This document shows positions 1 to 6,250 of a stretch of DNA of 10,076 bases, piece by piece (within the stretch, counting starts at the first letter, position 1; the number at the start of each line of letters is the position of its first letter). Made by a program: the position numbers and the translations under genes. The notes below the pieces were generated by a model. It was not told the DNA's origin. It saw nothing but the letters and a program-made list of their open reading frames with translations, and made no database searches. The stretch lies in contig JAADIK010000092.1 in the NCBI GenBank assembly GCA_013151365.1, positions 1 to 10,076 of the forward strand, written 5' to 3'. This DNA is from Deltaproteobacteria bacterium. GTDB lineage: Bacteria > Desulfobacterota > Desulfobulbia > Desulfobulbales > Desulfobulbaceae.

Positions 1-5
1 AAGGC

Positions 6-48
6 GGCAACGAGGTTGATTATCCTGGTGTGATATCAACGAGTTGCC
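6..48. repeat. Two-part inverted repeat (stem-loop) at the left edge
   Basis: GGCAAC at 6-11 and GTTGAT at 15-20 pair with ATCAAC at 35-40 and GTTGCC at 43-48. The two 6-bp helices are separated by a small internal loop (GAG opposite GA) and closed by a 14-nt loop. No T-run follows on either side, so it is not a typical intrinsic terminator. It could be the 3' structure of an upstream transcript or part of another intergenic repeat, since it sits directly beside the mobile-element copy at 57-183. Function unknown. Confidence 0.5.
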
Positions 49-56
49 AACGCAGC

Positions 57-183
57 AGATGCGCCGTTATCGGGCGCCCCGCAGGGCGGCGTGGTGAAGA
101 CCAGGAAATACGTTTATTCATCAATAATGCAATAAATCCCACATGTTGAATGGAATATAACCTCAAGCCGTCACGGATTCAGG
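57..183 (-). mobile_element. MITE-like element, decayed left copy
   Basis: Read on the minus strand, this segment aligns without gaps to the copy at 3075-3201; I count about 105 of 127 matching positions. The longest identical block is 28 bp (64-91, the GC-rich hairpin end), and the end ACGGATTCAGG at 173-183 is intact. The opposite end has lost the terminal inverted repeat: only CCGT (64-67) remains recognisable, and no target duplication is visible. It carries the same internal hairpins as the right copy (TTTATT/AATAAA and CGCCC-TGCG-GGGCG) and encodes no protein. It is an older or damaged member of the same non-autonomous family. Boundary 57 is set by alignment length, not by a clear terminus. 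Confidence 0.75.
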
Positions 184-202
184 GTATTGTAAGCTAGGCC
201 GG

Positions 203-231
203 TTGGCGTTGAGTGATTAACAAGCAATAAA
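203..231 (+). promoter_or_regulatory. Weak sigma70-like promoter candidate for lolA
   Basis: TTGGCG at 203-208 and AATAAA at 226-231 are separated by 17 bp, each matching four of six consensus positions. It lies in the otherwise featureless stretch 184-335 between the left mobile element and the lolA start, about 100 bp upstream of the ATG. Chance matches of this quality are common, so this is only a candidate. A second -10-like TATAAG at 323-328 lies too close to the ATG to be convincing. Confidence 0.2.
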
Positions 232-335
232 CGAAACCAGACGTCTTGGCGATAACCAGCTCCCCCTCCCATCTCCGGTTCCCGGCAGCGCGTTCATTGT
301 TCCGTTTCCCGGCAAAACAGAGTATAAGACCTGTC

Positions 336-1096
336 ATGAATAGAATAAAAAGGTTATCAGCTCTTTCCCTCGGCGTGCTGTTCCTGACAACCGGCATGAT
401 CCTGCTGCCGTTGCTCCCGCAGAACAACGCCGCCGCCCGGGAATCATTAGTCCGGCAGGCCACCTCCCTGCAGAATCTCTACCGCGGGCTCGTCAGCCTG
501 AGCTTTGACTTCAGCCAGGTGACCCGGACCGGGGGCAGGGAACGACTGGGAAGGGGCAATGCCGTCTTTTTCCGACCACAAAACCTCCATGACAAAACGA
601 GCCGCCGCCCCCAAGCTCCCAAGCCATAACCCACAGCGTTATGCGCTGGAACTACACCGCCCCCGACCGCCAGGTTATCATGAGCGACGGCAAAACCCTG
701 TCCATCTACACGGCAAAAGACCGGCAGATGATCAAGGTCCCGGCCGACAAGATGGATGCGGACATCACCTATACTTTTTTCGCCGGGACCGGCAACCTGC
801 TGGACAACTTTGCAGTCCGGCCCCCGGACCCCCGTTTTGTCTATGGGGCTGCGGACAAGCTGCAGGCCATCAGGTTGGTGCCGAAACGGCCGCACAACCA
901 GATCAAGGCCGTTCAGTTGTGGTTTGATCAAAAAAATATTATTCACCACCTGGTAATTGAAGACCCTTTTGGTTCGATAACCGAACTGACCTTTACCAAT
1001 ATCAGGCTCAACAGCCTGCCGACCGACGACCCGGCCAAACTCCGCGACCTTCTTTTTTTCACCCCCCCTCCGGGCACGGAGATGATTTCCCGGTGA
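336..1096 (+). pseudogene. lolA: LolA-like outer-membrane lipoprotein carrier, reading frame disrupted
   Basis: LolA chaperones lipoproteins through the periplasm from LolCDE to LolB. The ATG at 336 gives a signal peptide: basic MNRIKR, a long hydrophobic stretch and a cut near NNAAA. It is followed by LolA-like sequence (FDFSQVTRTGG, GRGNAVFFRP). An upstream in-frame ATG at 246 would bury the signal. After about 578 this frame runs into unrelated residues and stops at 627-629. The family-typical continuation MRWNYTAPDRQVIMSDGK, then SIYTAKDRQM, lies in another frame, open from 593 and ending at the TGA at 1094-1096. The two halves together make a near full-length protein. Removing 14 bp between two ACAAAAC repeats (578-584, 592-598), or adding one base in the C-run at 608-612, would rejoin them. 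It could be a true pseudogene, a slippage-switchable gene or a sequencing error. The radical SAM gene follows 4 bp downstream. Confidence 0.8.
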
Positions 1097-1100
1097 CGGT

Positions 1101-2906
1101 ATGCGCGTTGTTCTCGTCTCCATGCCCTGGGCCATCTTCAACCGTCCCTCTATCCAGCTGAGTGTGTTGCAGGCCTATCTCCGCGGGCAAAGCGGGGACA
1201 TCACCGTGGAGACCCGCCACCCCTACCTCGAAGCGGCACAACGGATCGGCCAGAGAACCTATCAACTCATCTCGGAAAACAACTGGGCCGGCGAGGCATT
1301 GTACAGCAGTCTCCTCTTTCCGGAACGACGCGACCAGGCCAGGGCGGTCTTCCGGCAGACGCTGGGGCGAAAAATCGTCCGCTCGCTCCCCGACTTTGAC
1401 GTCATCGCCGCCCAACTCGACTCCCAGCTTGACGACTGGCTGGAACGGCAGGATTTCAGCACCTGCTCCCTGGCCGGCTTCTCCATCTGTTTCAGCCAGC
1501 TCCCCGGCAGCATCCTGGCCGCCGGGCGCCTGAAAAAACGCTATCCCCGGCTGCCCATCCTGATGGGCGGCTCGACCTGCGCCCCGGCCATCGGCGCCTC
1601 CCTGCTCAAGGTTTTCCCGGTCATCGACTTTATCATCACCGGCGAAGGGGAACGGCCTCTGCATAACCTCTGCCGCTACCTGGCCGGCGACAAACCGCAC
1701 CCCGGCCCCAATGTCCTGCAGCGCCATAACGGAACGCCGACAGACGGCAAAGACGCGAAAGAGTATCCGGACAACAACGAGATTCCCGACCTTAACACCC
1801 TGCCCCTGCCTGACTTTGACGATTACTTTGCGGAACTGCAACAGACCGGCCTGCCGGTTTTCCCAACCCTGCCGCTTGAATTTTCCCGGGGCTGCTGGTG
1901 GAACAAGTGCGCCTTCTGCAACCTGAATCTTCAGTGGTGCGGTTATCGCTGTAAAAAAAGCGAGCGGATACTGCGAGAATTGCGCCACCTGCAAAACCGT
2001 TATCACTGTCTCGATTTCACCTTCACGGACAACGTCCTGCCGCCCCGGGAGGCCGACCGTTTTTTCAGCGCTCTGCAAAAAGACGGCCACGACCTCCGTT
2101 TTTTCGGAGAAATCAGGGTCTTGAAAAACCGGCAGGCCTATGTGCTCTATCAAAAAGGCGGCCTGCATACCGTCCAGATCGGCATCGAATCGTTTTCCAA
2201 CACCCTGCTGCAACGGCTGAACAAAGGGACCAGAGCCCTGGACAATATCGCCGCCATGAAATTTGCGACCGCGGCCGGCATCAAGCTCGAGGGCAACCTG
2301 ATCCTGGAATTTCCCGGCAGCACGCAGGAGCAGGTCGACGAGACCATGCGGGTCCTGGACTTTGTCCTGCCGTTCCCGCCGCTGCAGGCCGCCGGTTTTT
2401 TCCTGGGTCACGGCTGTCCGGTCTGGGGCCGCCCCCGGGACTACGGCGTCGAGGCGATCCTCCAGCATCCGTATAACCGCAAGTTATACCCGGCAGCCGT
2501 GCTGTCGCAGCTGGTCATGCTGATCAAATACGGCCGGGGCGACCGCAAATACCAGGAACGGCTCTGGCGGCCGGTCAGGAAAAAAATGCGGGCCTGGGCC
2601 GAGTTCCACCAGAGAAGAGAAAACGCCTGCCGGCCGCCGCTCTCATATCGCGACGGCGGCGACTTCATTATCATCCGCCAGGAACGTCCCGGCGGGCCGG
2701 CCCTGCAACATCGTCTGCGCGGCCTGTCCAGGAAGATATATCTTGCCTGTGACCAACCGATCGCCATAAAAGAGTTGCTCCATACCTGCAACTCGATTAC
2801 AGAGGAAAAACTCTCCGCCTTCCTTGCGGGACTTGAACAGAAACGCCTGTTGTTCCGCGACCAGGACGGCTGTCTCGCCCTGGCCGTCAGACAGCCGGCG
2901 GCCTAG
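1101..2906 (+). CDS. B12-binding/radical SAM protein, RiPP-maturation type
   Basis: 601 aa. Residues 1-195 resemble the cobalamin-binding Rossmann domain of B12-dependent radical SAM enzymes (VVLVSMPW start, ILMGGSTC near 153-160, IITGEGERPL near 178-187); the DxHxxG histidine loop is not seen. The radical SAM core follows a LPLPDFDDYF linker: FSRGCWWNKCAFCNLNLQW supplies cysteines C265, C270 and C273, spaced CX4CX2C instead of CX3CX2C. Later landmarks are FTDNVLPP (308-315), QIGIESFS (359-366) and GNLILEFPG (398-406). The C-terminal part (about 520-601, including LSRKIYLACD) looks like a small winged-helix tail. The layout matches the family named bacteriocin/RiPP maturation radical SAM protein 1, possibly peptide C-methyltransferases; substrate unknown. 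No precursor peptide gene is evident here. The ATG lies 4 bp after lolA, suggesting co-transcription, but without a clear Shine-Dalgarno. Its TAG stop is part of the TAGAG bordering the next repeat. Confidence 0.85.
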   Translation: MRVVLVSMPWAIFNRPSIQLSVLQAYLRGQSGDITVETRHPYLEAAQRIGQRTYQLISENNWAGEALYSSLLFPERRDQARAVFRQTLGRKIVRSLPDFDVIAAQLDSQLDDWLERQDFSTCSLAGFSICFSQLPGSILAAGRLKKRYPRLPILMGGSTCAPAIGASLLKVFPVIDFIITGEGERPLHNLCRYLAGDKPHPGPNVLQRHNGTPTDGKDAKEYPDNNEIPDLNTLPLPDFDDYFAELQQTGLPVFPTLPLEFSRGCWWNKCAFCNLNLQWCGYRCKKSERILRELRHLQNRYHCLDFTFTDNVLPPREADRFFSALQKDGHDLRFFGEIRVLKNRQAYVLYQKGGLHTVQIGIESFSNTLLQRLNKGTRALDNIAAMKFATAAGIKLEGNLILEFPGSTQEQVDETMRVLDFVLPFPPLQAAGFFLGHGCPVWGRPRDYGVEAILQHPYNRKLYPAAVLSQLVMLIKYGRGDRKYQERLWRPVRKKMRAWAEFHQRRENACRPPLSYRDGGDFIIIRQERPGGPALQHRLRGLSRKIYLACDQPIAIKELLHTCNSITEEKLSAFLAGLEQKRLLFRDQDGCLALAVRQPAA

Positions 2907-2908
2907 AG

Positions 2909-3069
2909 CCGTAAGCCGTCACAGGCACCCCATCTTCACGCGGTCGCTCCCGCCCGCATAGAGGGACTATAGCGAACGGAAGCGACTACGTAAATCTGTG
3001 GCACCTGTGGCGGCTTACGGGTTAGATGCAAGTAATAACGCAGAGTGCCACACCCTGTGACCAGTTACC
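2909..3069. repeat. Palindromic intergenic block between two TAGAG copies
   Basis: A 161-bp non-coding block bounded by TAGAG at 2904-2908 and 3070-3074; the 9-mer CCTAGAGCC spans both junctions. CCGTAAGCCGTCACAGG (2909-2925) is matched in inverse by CCTGTGGCGGCTTACGG (3004-3020) with one mismatch. More loosely, GTAA-NNN-GTCACAGG is matched by the sequence at 3054-3068. Inside, GTCGCT pairs with AGCGAC, ATAG with CTAT, and GTGGCAC (2998-3004) is inverse to GTGCCAC (3045-3051). This nested dyad symmetry suggests a second small non-autonomous element or a structured RNA. The end sequence shares AAGCCGTCAC with the neighbouring element family, hinting at a related transposition machinery. No credible ORF is present. 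Confidence 0.6.
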
Positions 3070-3074
3070 TAGAG

Positions 3075-3201
3075 CCTGAATCCGTGACGGCTTGAGGCGG
3101 CATTCCACGCAATATGCGGAATTTATTGCATTATTGCCGAATAAACGCATTTTATGGTCTTCACCGCGCCGCCCTGCGGGGCGCCCGATAACGGATTCAG
3201 G
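3075..3201 (+). mobile_element. MITE-like element, intact right copy
   Basis: A 127-bp element with 11-bp perfect terminal inverted repeats: CCTGAATCCGT at 3075-3085 and ACGGATTCAGG at 3191-3201. It is flanked by direct TAGAG at 3070-3074 and 3202-3206, as expected of a 5-bp target duplication. It encodes no transposase, so it would move only in trans. Internal structure: ATTCC/GGAAT (3102-3106, 3118-3122) enclosing GCA/TGC, TTTATT/AATAAA (3122-3127, 3140-3145), and CGCCC-TGCG-GGGCG (3170-3183). A diverged inverted copy lies at 57-183. It ends 120 bp before the S1 gene start and may influence that gene's promoter. I do not recognise the family by name. An ORF from 3092 across it shows no protein-like features. 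Confidence 0.85.
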
Positions 3202-3321
3202 TAGAGGACGACGAGAGGACCCGGACGACCATTTCACCACCAGGTATATAAACGGCAACGTGGCAGTCATTTCCGATTGCCGGACCGCCACCAACCATTC
3301 ATCTCCCGACAAGGCCGACCC

Positions 3322-4485
3322 ATGAGCGAAGAACGATTTGCAGATCTTTTCCAGGTAAAAAACGTCTCCAGCCGCAACCTGAAACCCGGCGACCGCATTG
3401 ATGCCAGAGTGGCGGATATCAGCGGTGAAAACGTCTTCCTCGATGTCGGCGGCAAGAGCGAGGGGGTCATGGCCGCGGCGGAAGTGAGAAACCCGGACGG
3501 CCGGATCGAGCTCAAACCCGGTGACGCCGTCAAGGTTTATCTCCTGGCCGTCCGTGGCGGCGAGATGATCTTCACCACCAGTGTCGGTTCAAGCCATGCT
3601 TCCCTGCTGGAGCTTGAAGAGGCCTTCCGTTCCGGCATCCCGGTCGCAGGCCGGGTCGCCTCGGAAATCAAGGGCGGCTTCGAGGTCGTCGTGGCCGGGC
3701 AACGGGGGTTCTGCCCCTACTCGCAGATGGATATCCGCCGGGTGGAAGACCCCGCCGACCATCTGGACAAAAGCTATCAGTTCAAGATCATCGAATTTAC
3801 GGGAAATGGCCGCAACATCATCCTGTCCGCCCGCGCCCTGCTGGAAGAAGAACGTGAACGACAGCGGGAAATGCTGCGGGAAACCCTGGAAGAGGGGGCA
3901 CGGATCAGCGGCACGGTCACCTCGATCCGTGATTTCGGCGCCTTTGTCGATATCGGCGGCGTTGACGGCCTGATCCCCATCTCCGAACTTGCCTGGGGCC
4001 AGGTTGACCGGGTGGAGGATATTTTAAGCCGGGGCCAGCAGGTCGAGGTGGTTATCAGGAAACTGGACTGGGACAATGACCGTATCTCGCTGAGTCTCCG
4101 GGAAACAACCGAGAGCCCGTGGGACAGCGCGGTCAAGAAATATCCCGAAGGATCGATTCACCAGGGCCGGGTATCGCGGCTTGCCGCCTTTGGCGCCTTT
4201 ATTACCCTGGAACCGGGGATTGACGGCCTGCTGCATATCTCAAAGCTCGGTGCCGGACGCCGGATCAATCACCCCCGCGAGGTCCTGGAGGTCGGCCGGG
4301 AAATAACGGTCCGGATCGACAGCGTCGAGGCGGACAAAAAACGGATCTCCCTGGCCCCGGAAGATGCGGCGGCGGCAGACCGGGAAAAAGATGAACAGCC
4401 GACCAGGACCCCGGCTAAAAGCACGCCGAAGACCCTCGGCACCCTGGGCGATCTGTTGCGGGACAAACTGGCCGGAAAAAAATAA
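3322..4485 (+). CDS. S1-domain RNA-binding protein (four S1 repeats)
   Basis: 387 aa with four OB-fold S1 domains, at roughly residues 21-86, 104-171, 190-261 and 276-346. The third and fourth are the most canonical: DFGAFVDIGGVDGLIPISEL (204-223) and AFGAFITLEPGIDGLLHISK (289-308). An acidic/basic helix (172-192) joins domains 2 and 3; the tail from about 347 is charged, lysine-rich and probably flexible. It resembles ribosomal protein S1 but is shorter than the six-domain enterobacterial form, so a general mRNA/ribosome-binding role is safer than naming it rpsA. ATG 3322 is preceded by AAGG at 3311-3314 with 7-nt spacing; a TTG at 3277 would add an unconserved extension. A TATATAAA box at 3245-3252 is a possible -10, but I see no matching -35. 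It converges on rlmB with a 6-bp gap. Confidence 0.88.
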   Translation: MSEERFADLFQVKNVSSRNLKPGDRIDARVADISGENVFLDVGGKSEGVMAAAEVRNPDGRIELKPGDAVKVYLLAVRGGEMIFTTSVGSSHASLLELEEAFRSGIPVAGRVASEIKGGFEVVVAGQRGFCPYSQMDIRRVEDPADHLDKSYQFKIIEFTGNGRNIILSARALLEEERERQREMLRETLEEGARISGTVTSIRDFGAFVDIGGVDGLIPISELAWGQVDRVEDILSRGQQVEVVIRKLDWDNDRISLSLRETTESPWDSAVKKYPEGSIHQGRVSRLAAFGAFITLEPGIDGLLHISKLGAGRRINHPREVLEVGREITVRIDSVEADKKRISLAPEDAAAADREKDEQPTRTPAKSTPKTLGTLGDLLRDKLAGKK

Positions 4486-4491
4486 ACCGCT

Positions 4492-5226
4492 TCAACGGCC
4501 CTGCTGACGGACAATCTCGAACATGATCACGGCGGCGGCGACCGAGGCGTTGAGTGAATCAAAATCGCCGGCCATGGGGATGGTCACCAGCTGGTCGCAC
4601 TGCTTGCGGACCAGGGGCCGGATGCCCTTGTCTTCCCCGCCGATCACCAGGCAGAGCGGCACGGAAAAATCCGTGGCATAGATCGAGGCCGCCGTCCGGT
4701 CGGCCACGGAACCGAAGATCCAGAACCCTTTTTTCTGCAAAGTCTTCAGCGTCTCGGCCAGATTGACCACCTGGCAGATCCGCAGCCGGGACAGGGCGCC
4801 GGCCGAGGTTGCGGCCACGGTCCCGGACAGCGGAGCGCTGCGCTCCCTGGTTAGGATAACGGAGGTAAACCCGGCAGCCAGGGCGGAACGGAAGATCGCC
4901 CCGAGATTACGGGGGTCCTGAATGGAATCCAGGACCAGGATCCTGGCCGGCGGCCGCCCTTCTCTCCGCCCCGCCAGCTCCAGCAACTCATCCAGGTCGA
5001 GGGGCCGGACCGAAATTTGCCGGGCCGCCACCCCCTGGTGCCGGGCCTGGGCGGGGACGCCGAGGCGGTTGGCCTCGACAAACCGTAACCGCACGTTGTG
5101 CGCCCGGGCCAGGTCGATAATCTCCTGGAATTTCGGCCCGGCCTTGCCGCGCTGAATCCGGACCTCGCTCACCCTGCGGGGGTCGTGGGCAAGCGCCTCC
5201 CGGACCGTATTCACGCCCCAGATCAT
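4492..5226 (-). CDS. rlmB: 23S rRNA 2'-O-methyltransferase, SpoU/TrmH family (RlmB-like)
   Basis: From ATG 5226 the protein is 244 aa, close to E. coli RlmB. It has the two-part SpoU layout: an N-terminal substrate-binding domain (starting MIWGVNTVREAL, to about residue 85) and a C-terminal trefoil-knot methyltransferase. Knot motifs are visible: DSIQDPRNLGA (100-110, motif 1), IGGEDKG (195-201, motif 2) and IPMAGDFDSLNAS (216-228, motif 3). RlmB methylates the 2'-OH of G2251 in the 23S peptidyl-transferase loop; other SpoU members hit different sites, so target specificity is inferred. The start is uncertain: no good Shine-Dalgarno precedes ATG 5226, and a TTG at 5298, overlapping the gmk stop codon, would add 24 residues. 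It is last in the minus-strand cluster. The neighbours gmk and remA do not inform its function. Confidence 0.88.
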   Translation of the reverse strand: MIWGVNTVREALAHDPRRVSEVRIQRGKAGPKFQEIIDLARAHNVRLRFVEANRLGVPAQARHQGVAARQISVRPLDLDELLELAGRREGRPPARILVLDSIQDPRNLGAIFRSALAAGFTSVILTRERSAPLSGTVAATSAGALSRLRICQVVNLAETLKTLQKKGFWIFGSVADRTAASIYATDFSVPLCLVIGGEDKGIRPLVRKQCDQLVTIPMAGDFDSLNASVAAAVIMFEIVRQQGR

Positions 5227-5294
5227 ATCCGGGCTGTCCGGCCGCTCCCCGGCAGTCGCGCCGGGGGAACCGTCTGTCCCGCGCCGACCGGCTC

Positions 5295-5903
5295 TCAAAA
5301 ATCGACCCGCACCGGGGCTCCATCCACGGCCCGCCGCCGGCGGCAACGTTCGGCGATGATGATTGAGCGCAGGCTCTCCACCGCCTCGGCCAGGCGGTCG
5401 TTGACAATCAGGTAATCATAGCTGTCCACGACCCTCAACTCCTGTTTCGCGTTTTCAAGACGCAGGGCTATGGTCTGCTCGTCTTCGGTGCCCCGGCCGC
5501 GGAGCCGGGCCTCCAGTTCCGCCAGTGACGGCGGGGCGATAAAAACGGCGACCGGGTCTGCGCTTTTCCGGATCTGCGCGGCCCCCTGCACATCGATATC
5601 CAGGACCACGTCCCGGCCGGCGCCAAGCCGCTGTTCCACCGCCGCCCGGCTGGTCCCGTACAGGTTACCGTGAACCTCGGCCCATTCGAGGAAACCCGAA
5701 GGCTGCCGGTCACGGATACTTTCGAATTCCCGCCGGCTGACAAAATAATAGTCACGACCGTCTTCCTCTCCGGGCCGCGGTTTCCTCGTGGTGTGCGAGA
5801 CCGAAAAGACCAGGCCGGGCAAGTCGGCCATCACCCTTTTCAGAATCGTGGTCTTGCCGCCGCCCGACGGCGCGGACAGGACCAGGAGAATCCCGCTACT
5901 CAC
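5295..5903 (-). CDS. gmk: Guanylate kinase
   Basis: Phosphorylates GMP to GDP with ATP, feeding GTP, dGTP and (p)ppGpp pools in the cytosol. From the GTG at 5903 the protein is 202 aa, normal for the family. The P-loop is SAPSGGGKT (residues 10-18), with G in place of the usual A before GK. The GMP-binding stretch SVSHTTRKPRPGEEDGRDYYF (34-54) is intact, followed by VLDIDVQGA and a lid segment LEARLRGRGTEDEQTIALRL. The GTG start is preferred over an upstream TTG (5972) because AGGAAGG (5909-5915) lies 5 nt upstream. It also overlaps the remA-like stop by 8 bases, typical of translational coupling. The TGA stop at 5295-5297 abuts an alternative TTG start of rlmB. Confidence 0.95.
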   Translation of the reverse strand: MSSGILLVLSAPSGGGKTTILKRVMADLPGLVFSVSHTTRKPRPGEEDGRDYYFVSRREFESIRDRQPSGFLEWAEVHGNLYGTSRAAVEQRLGAGRDVVLDIDVQGAAQIRKSADPVAVFIAPPSLAELEARLRGRGTEDEQTIALRLENAKQELRVVDSYDYLIVNDRLAEAVESLRSIIIAERCRRRRAVDGAPVRVDF

Positions 5904-6201
5904 CCTGACCTTCCTGCGAAATACGTTCAATGAGCCGGCCGGGATTGTTCTGTTCCTCCGCGAGGGCCGCAAATCGTTGACTGATGGTTTCCGGCTGGAC
6001 CGACGAGAGGATCAGGTGGCCGGTATCGAGGATGATGATGGCCCGGGTGCGGCGTCCTTCGGTAACATCGATCAGTCTCTTCTCCTTGCGGGCGTCCTCC
6101 TTCAGCTTCCTGATGGGCGATGACCCAGGATTGACGACGGCCAGGATGCGATTGATCTTGACCGCATTGCCGAACCCGACATTGATGAGCTTATTATCCA
6201 T
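5896..6201 (-). CDS. remA: DUF370/RemA-like regulatory protein
   Basis: A 101-aa protein of the DUF370 family (B. subtilis RemA/YlzA). The characteristic core is present: INVGFGNAVKINRILAVVNP, then SSPIRKL, RLIDVTEGRRTRAIIILDTG, and HLILSSVQPETISQRF near the end. In B. subtilis RemA is a DNA-binding activator of matrix and osmoprotection genes; in Gram-negatives its role is undefined, so the function here is not assigned beyond the family. ATG 6201 is chosen over a TTG two codons upstream because AGAGGA on the coding strand sits at proper distance. It lies between yicC (49-bp spacer) and gmk (8-bp overlap); yicC - DUF370 - gmk is a widely conserved order. The tail after about residue 85 is polar and variable. 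Confidence 0.9.
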   Translation of the reverse strand: MDNKLINVGFGNAVKINRILAVVNPGSSPIRKLKEDARKEKRLIDVTEGRRTRAIIILDTGHLILSSVQPETISQRFAALAEEQNNPGRLIERISQEGQGE

Positions 6202-6250
6202 GGACAATCCTCTTTCCCGGACGGATATTAATCTGCCGCTTGACCGGACC

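Noticed and set aside
57..183. CRISPR or integron-type repeat
   Set aside because: Only two copies, in inverted orientation and nearly 3 kb apart, with transposon-like termini; no regular spacing or spacer array.
479..1141. Minus-strand ORF of 220 codons across lolA
   Set aside because: Shadow of the lolA coding strand; no motifs, and it runs across the junction into the next gene.
1059..2468. Long minus-strand ORF (469 codons) opposite the radical SAM gene
   Set aside because: It is antisense to a gene with clear domain motifs; its translation is Gly/Val/Arg/Gln-rich without recognisable domains, as expected of a shadow frame in GC-rich DNA.
3092..3325. Plus-strand ORF of 77 codons downstream of the radical SAM gene, considered as a RiPP precursor
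   Set aside because: More than a third of it is the MITE-like repeat, and it lacks a leader/core layout, a double-glycine motif or a ribosome binding site.
4475..4498. Possible terminator of rlmB with a T-rich tail (minus strand) in the convergent junction
   Set aside because: The stem would be only 3-5 bp with wobble pairs and overlaps the stop codon; too weak to call.
5227..5346. N-terminal extension of RlmB reaching into gmk
   Set aside because: The extension is Gly/Arg/Pro-rich and unlike the family; ATG 5226 gives the normal length, although a TTG start at 5298 cannot be excluded.
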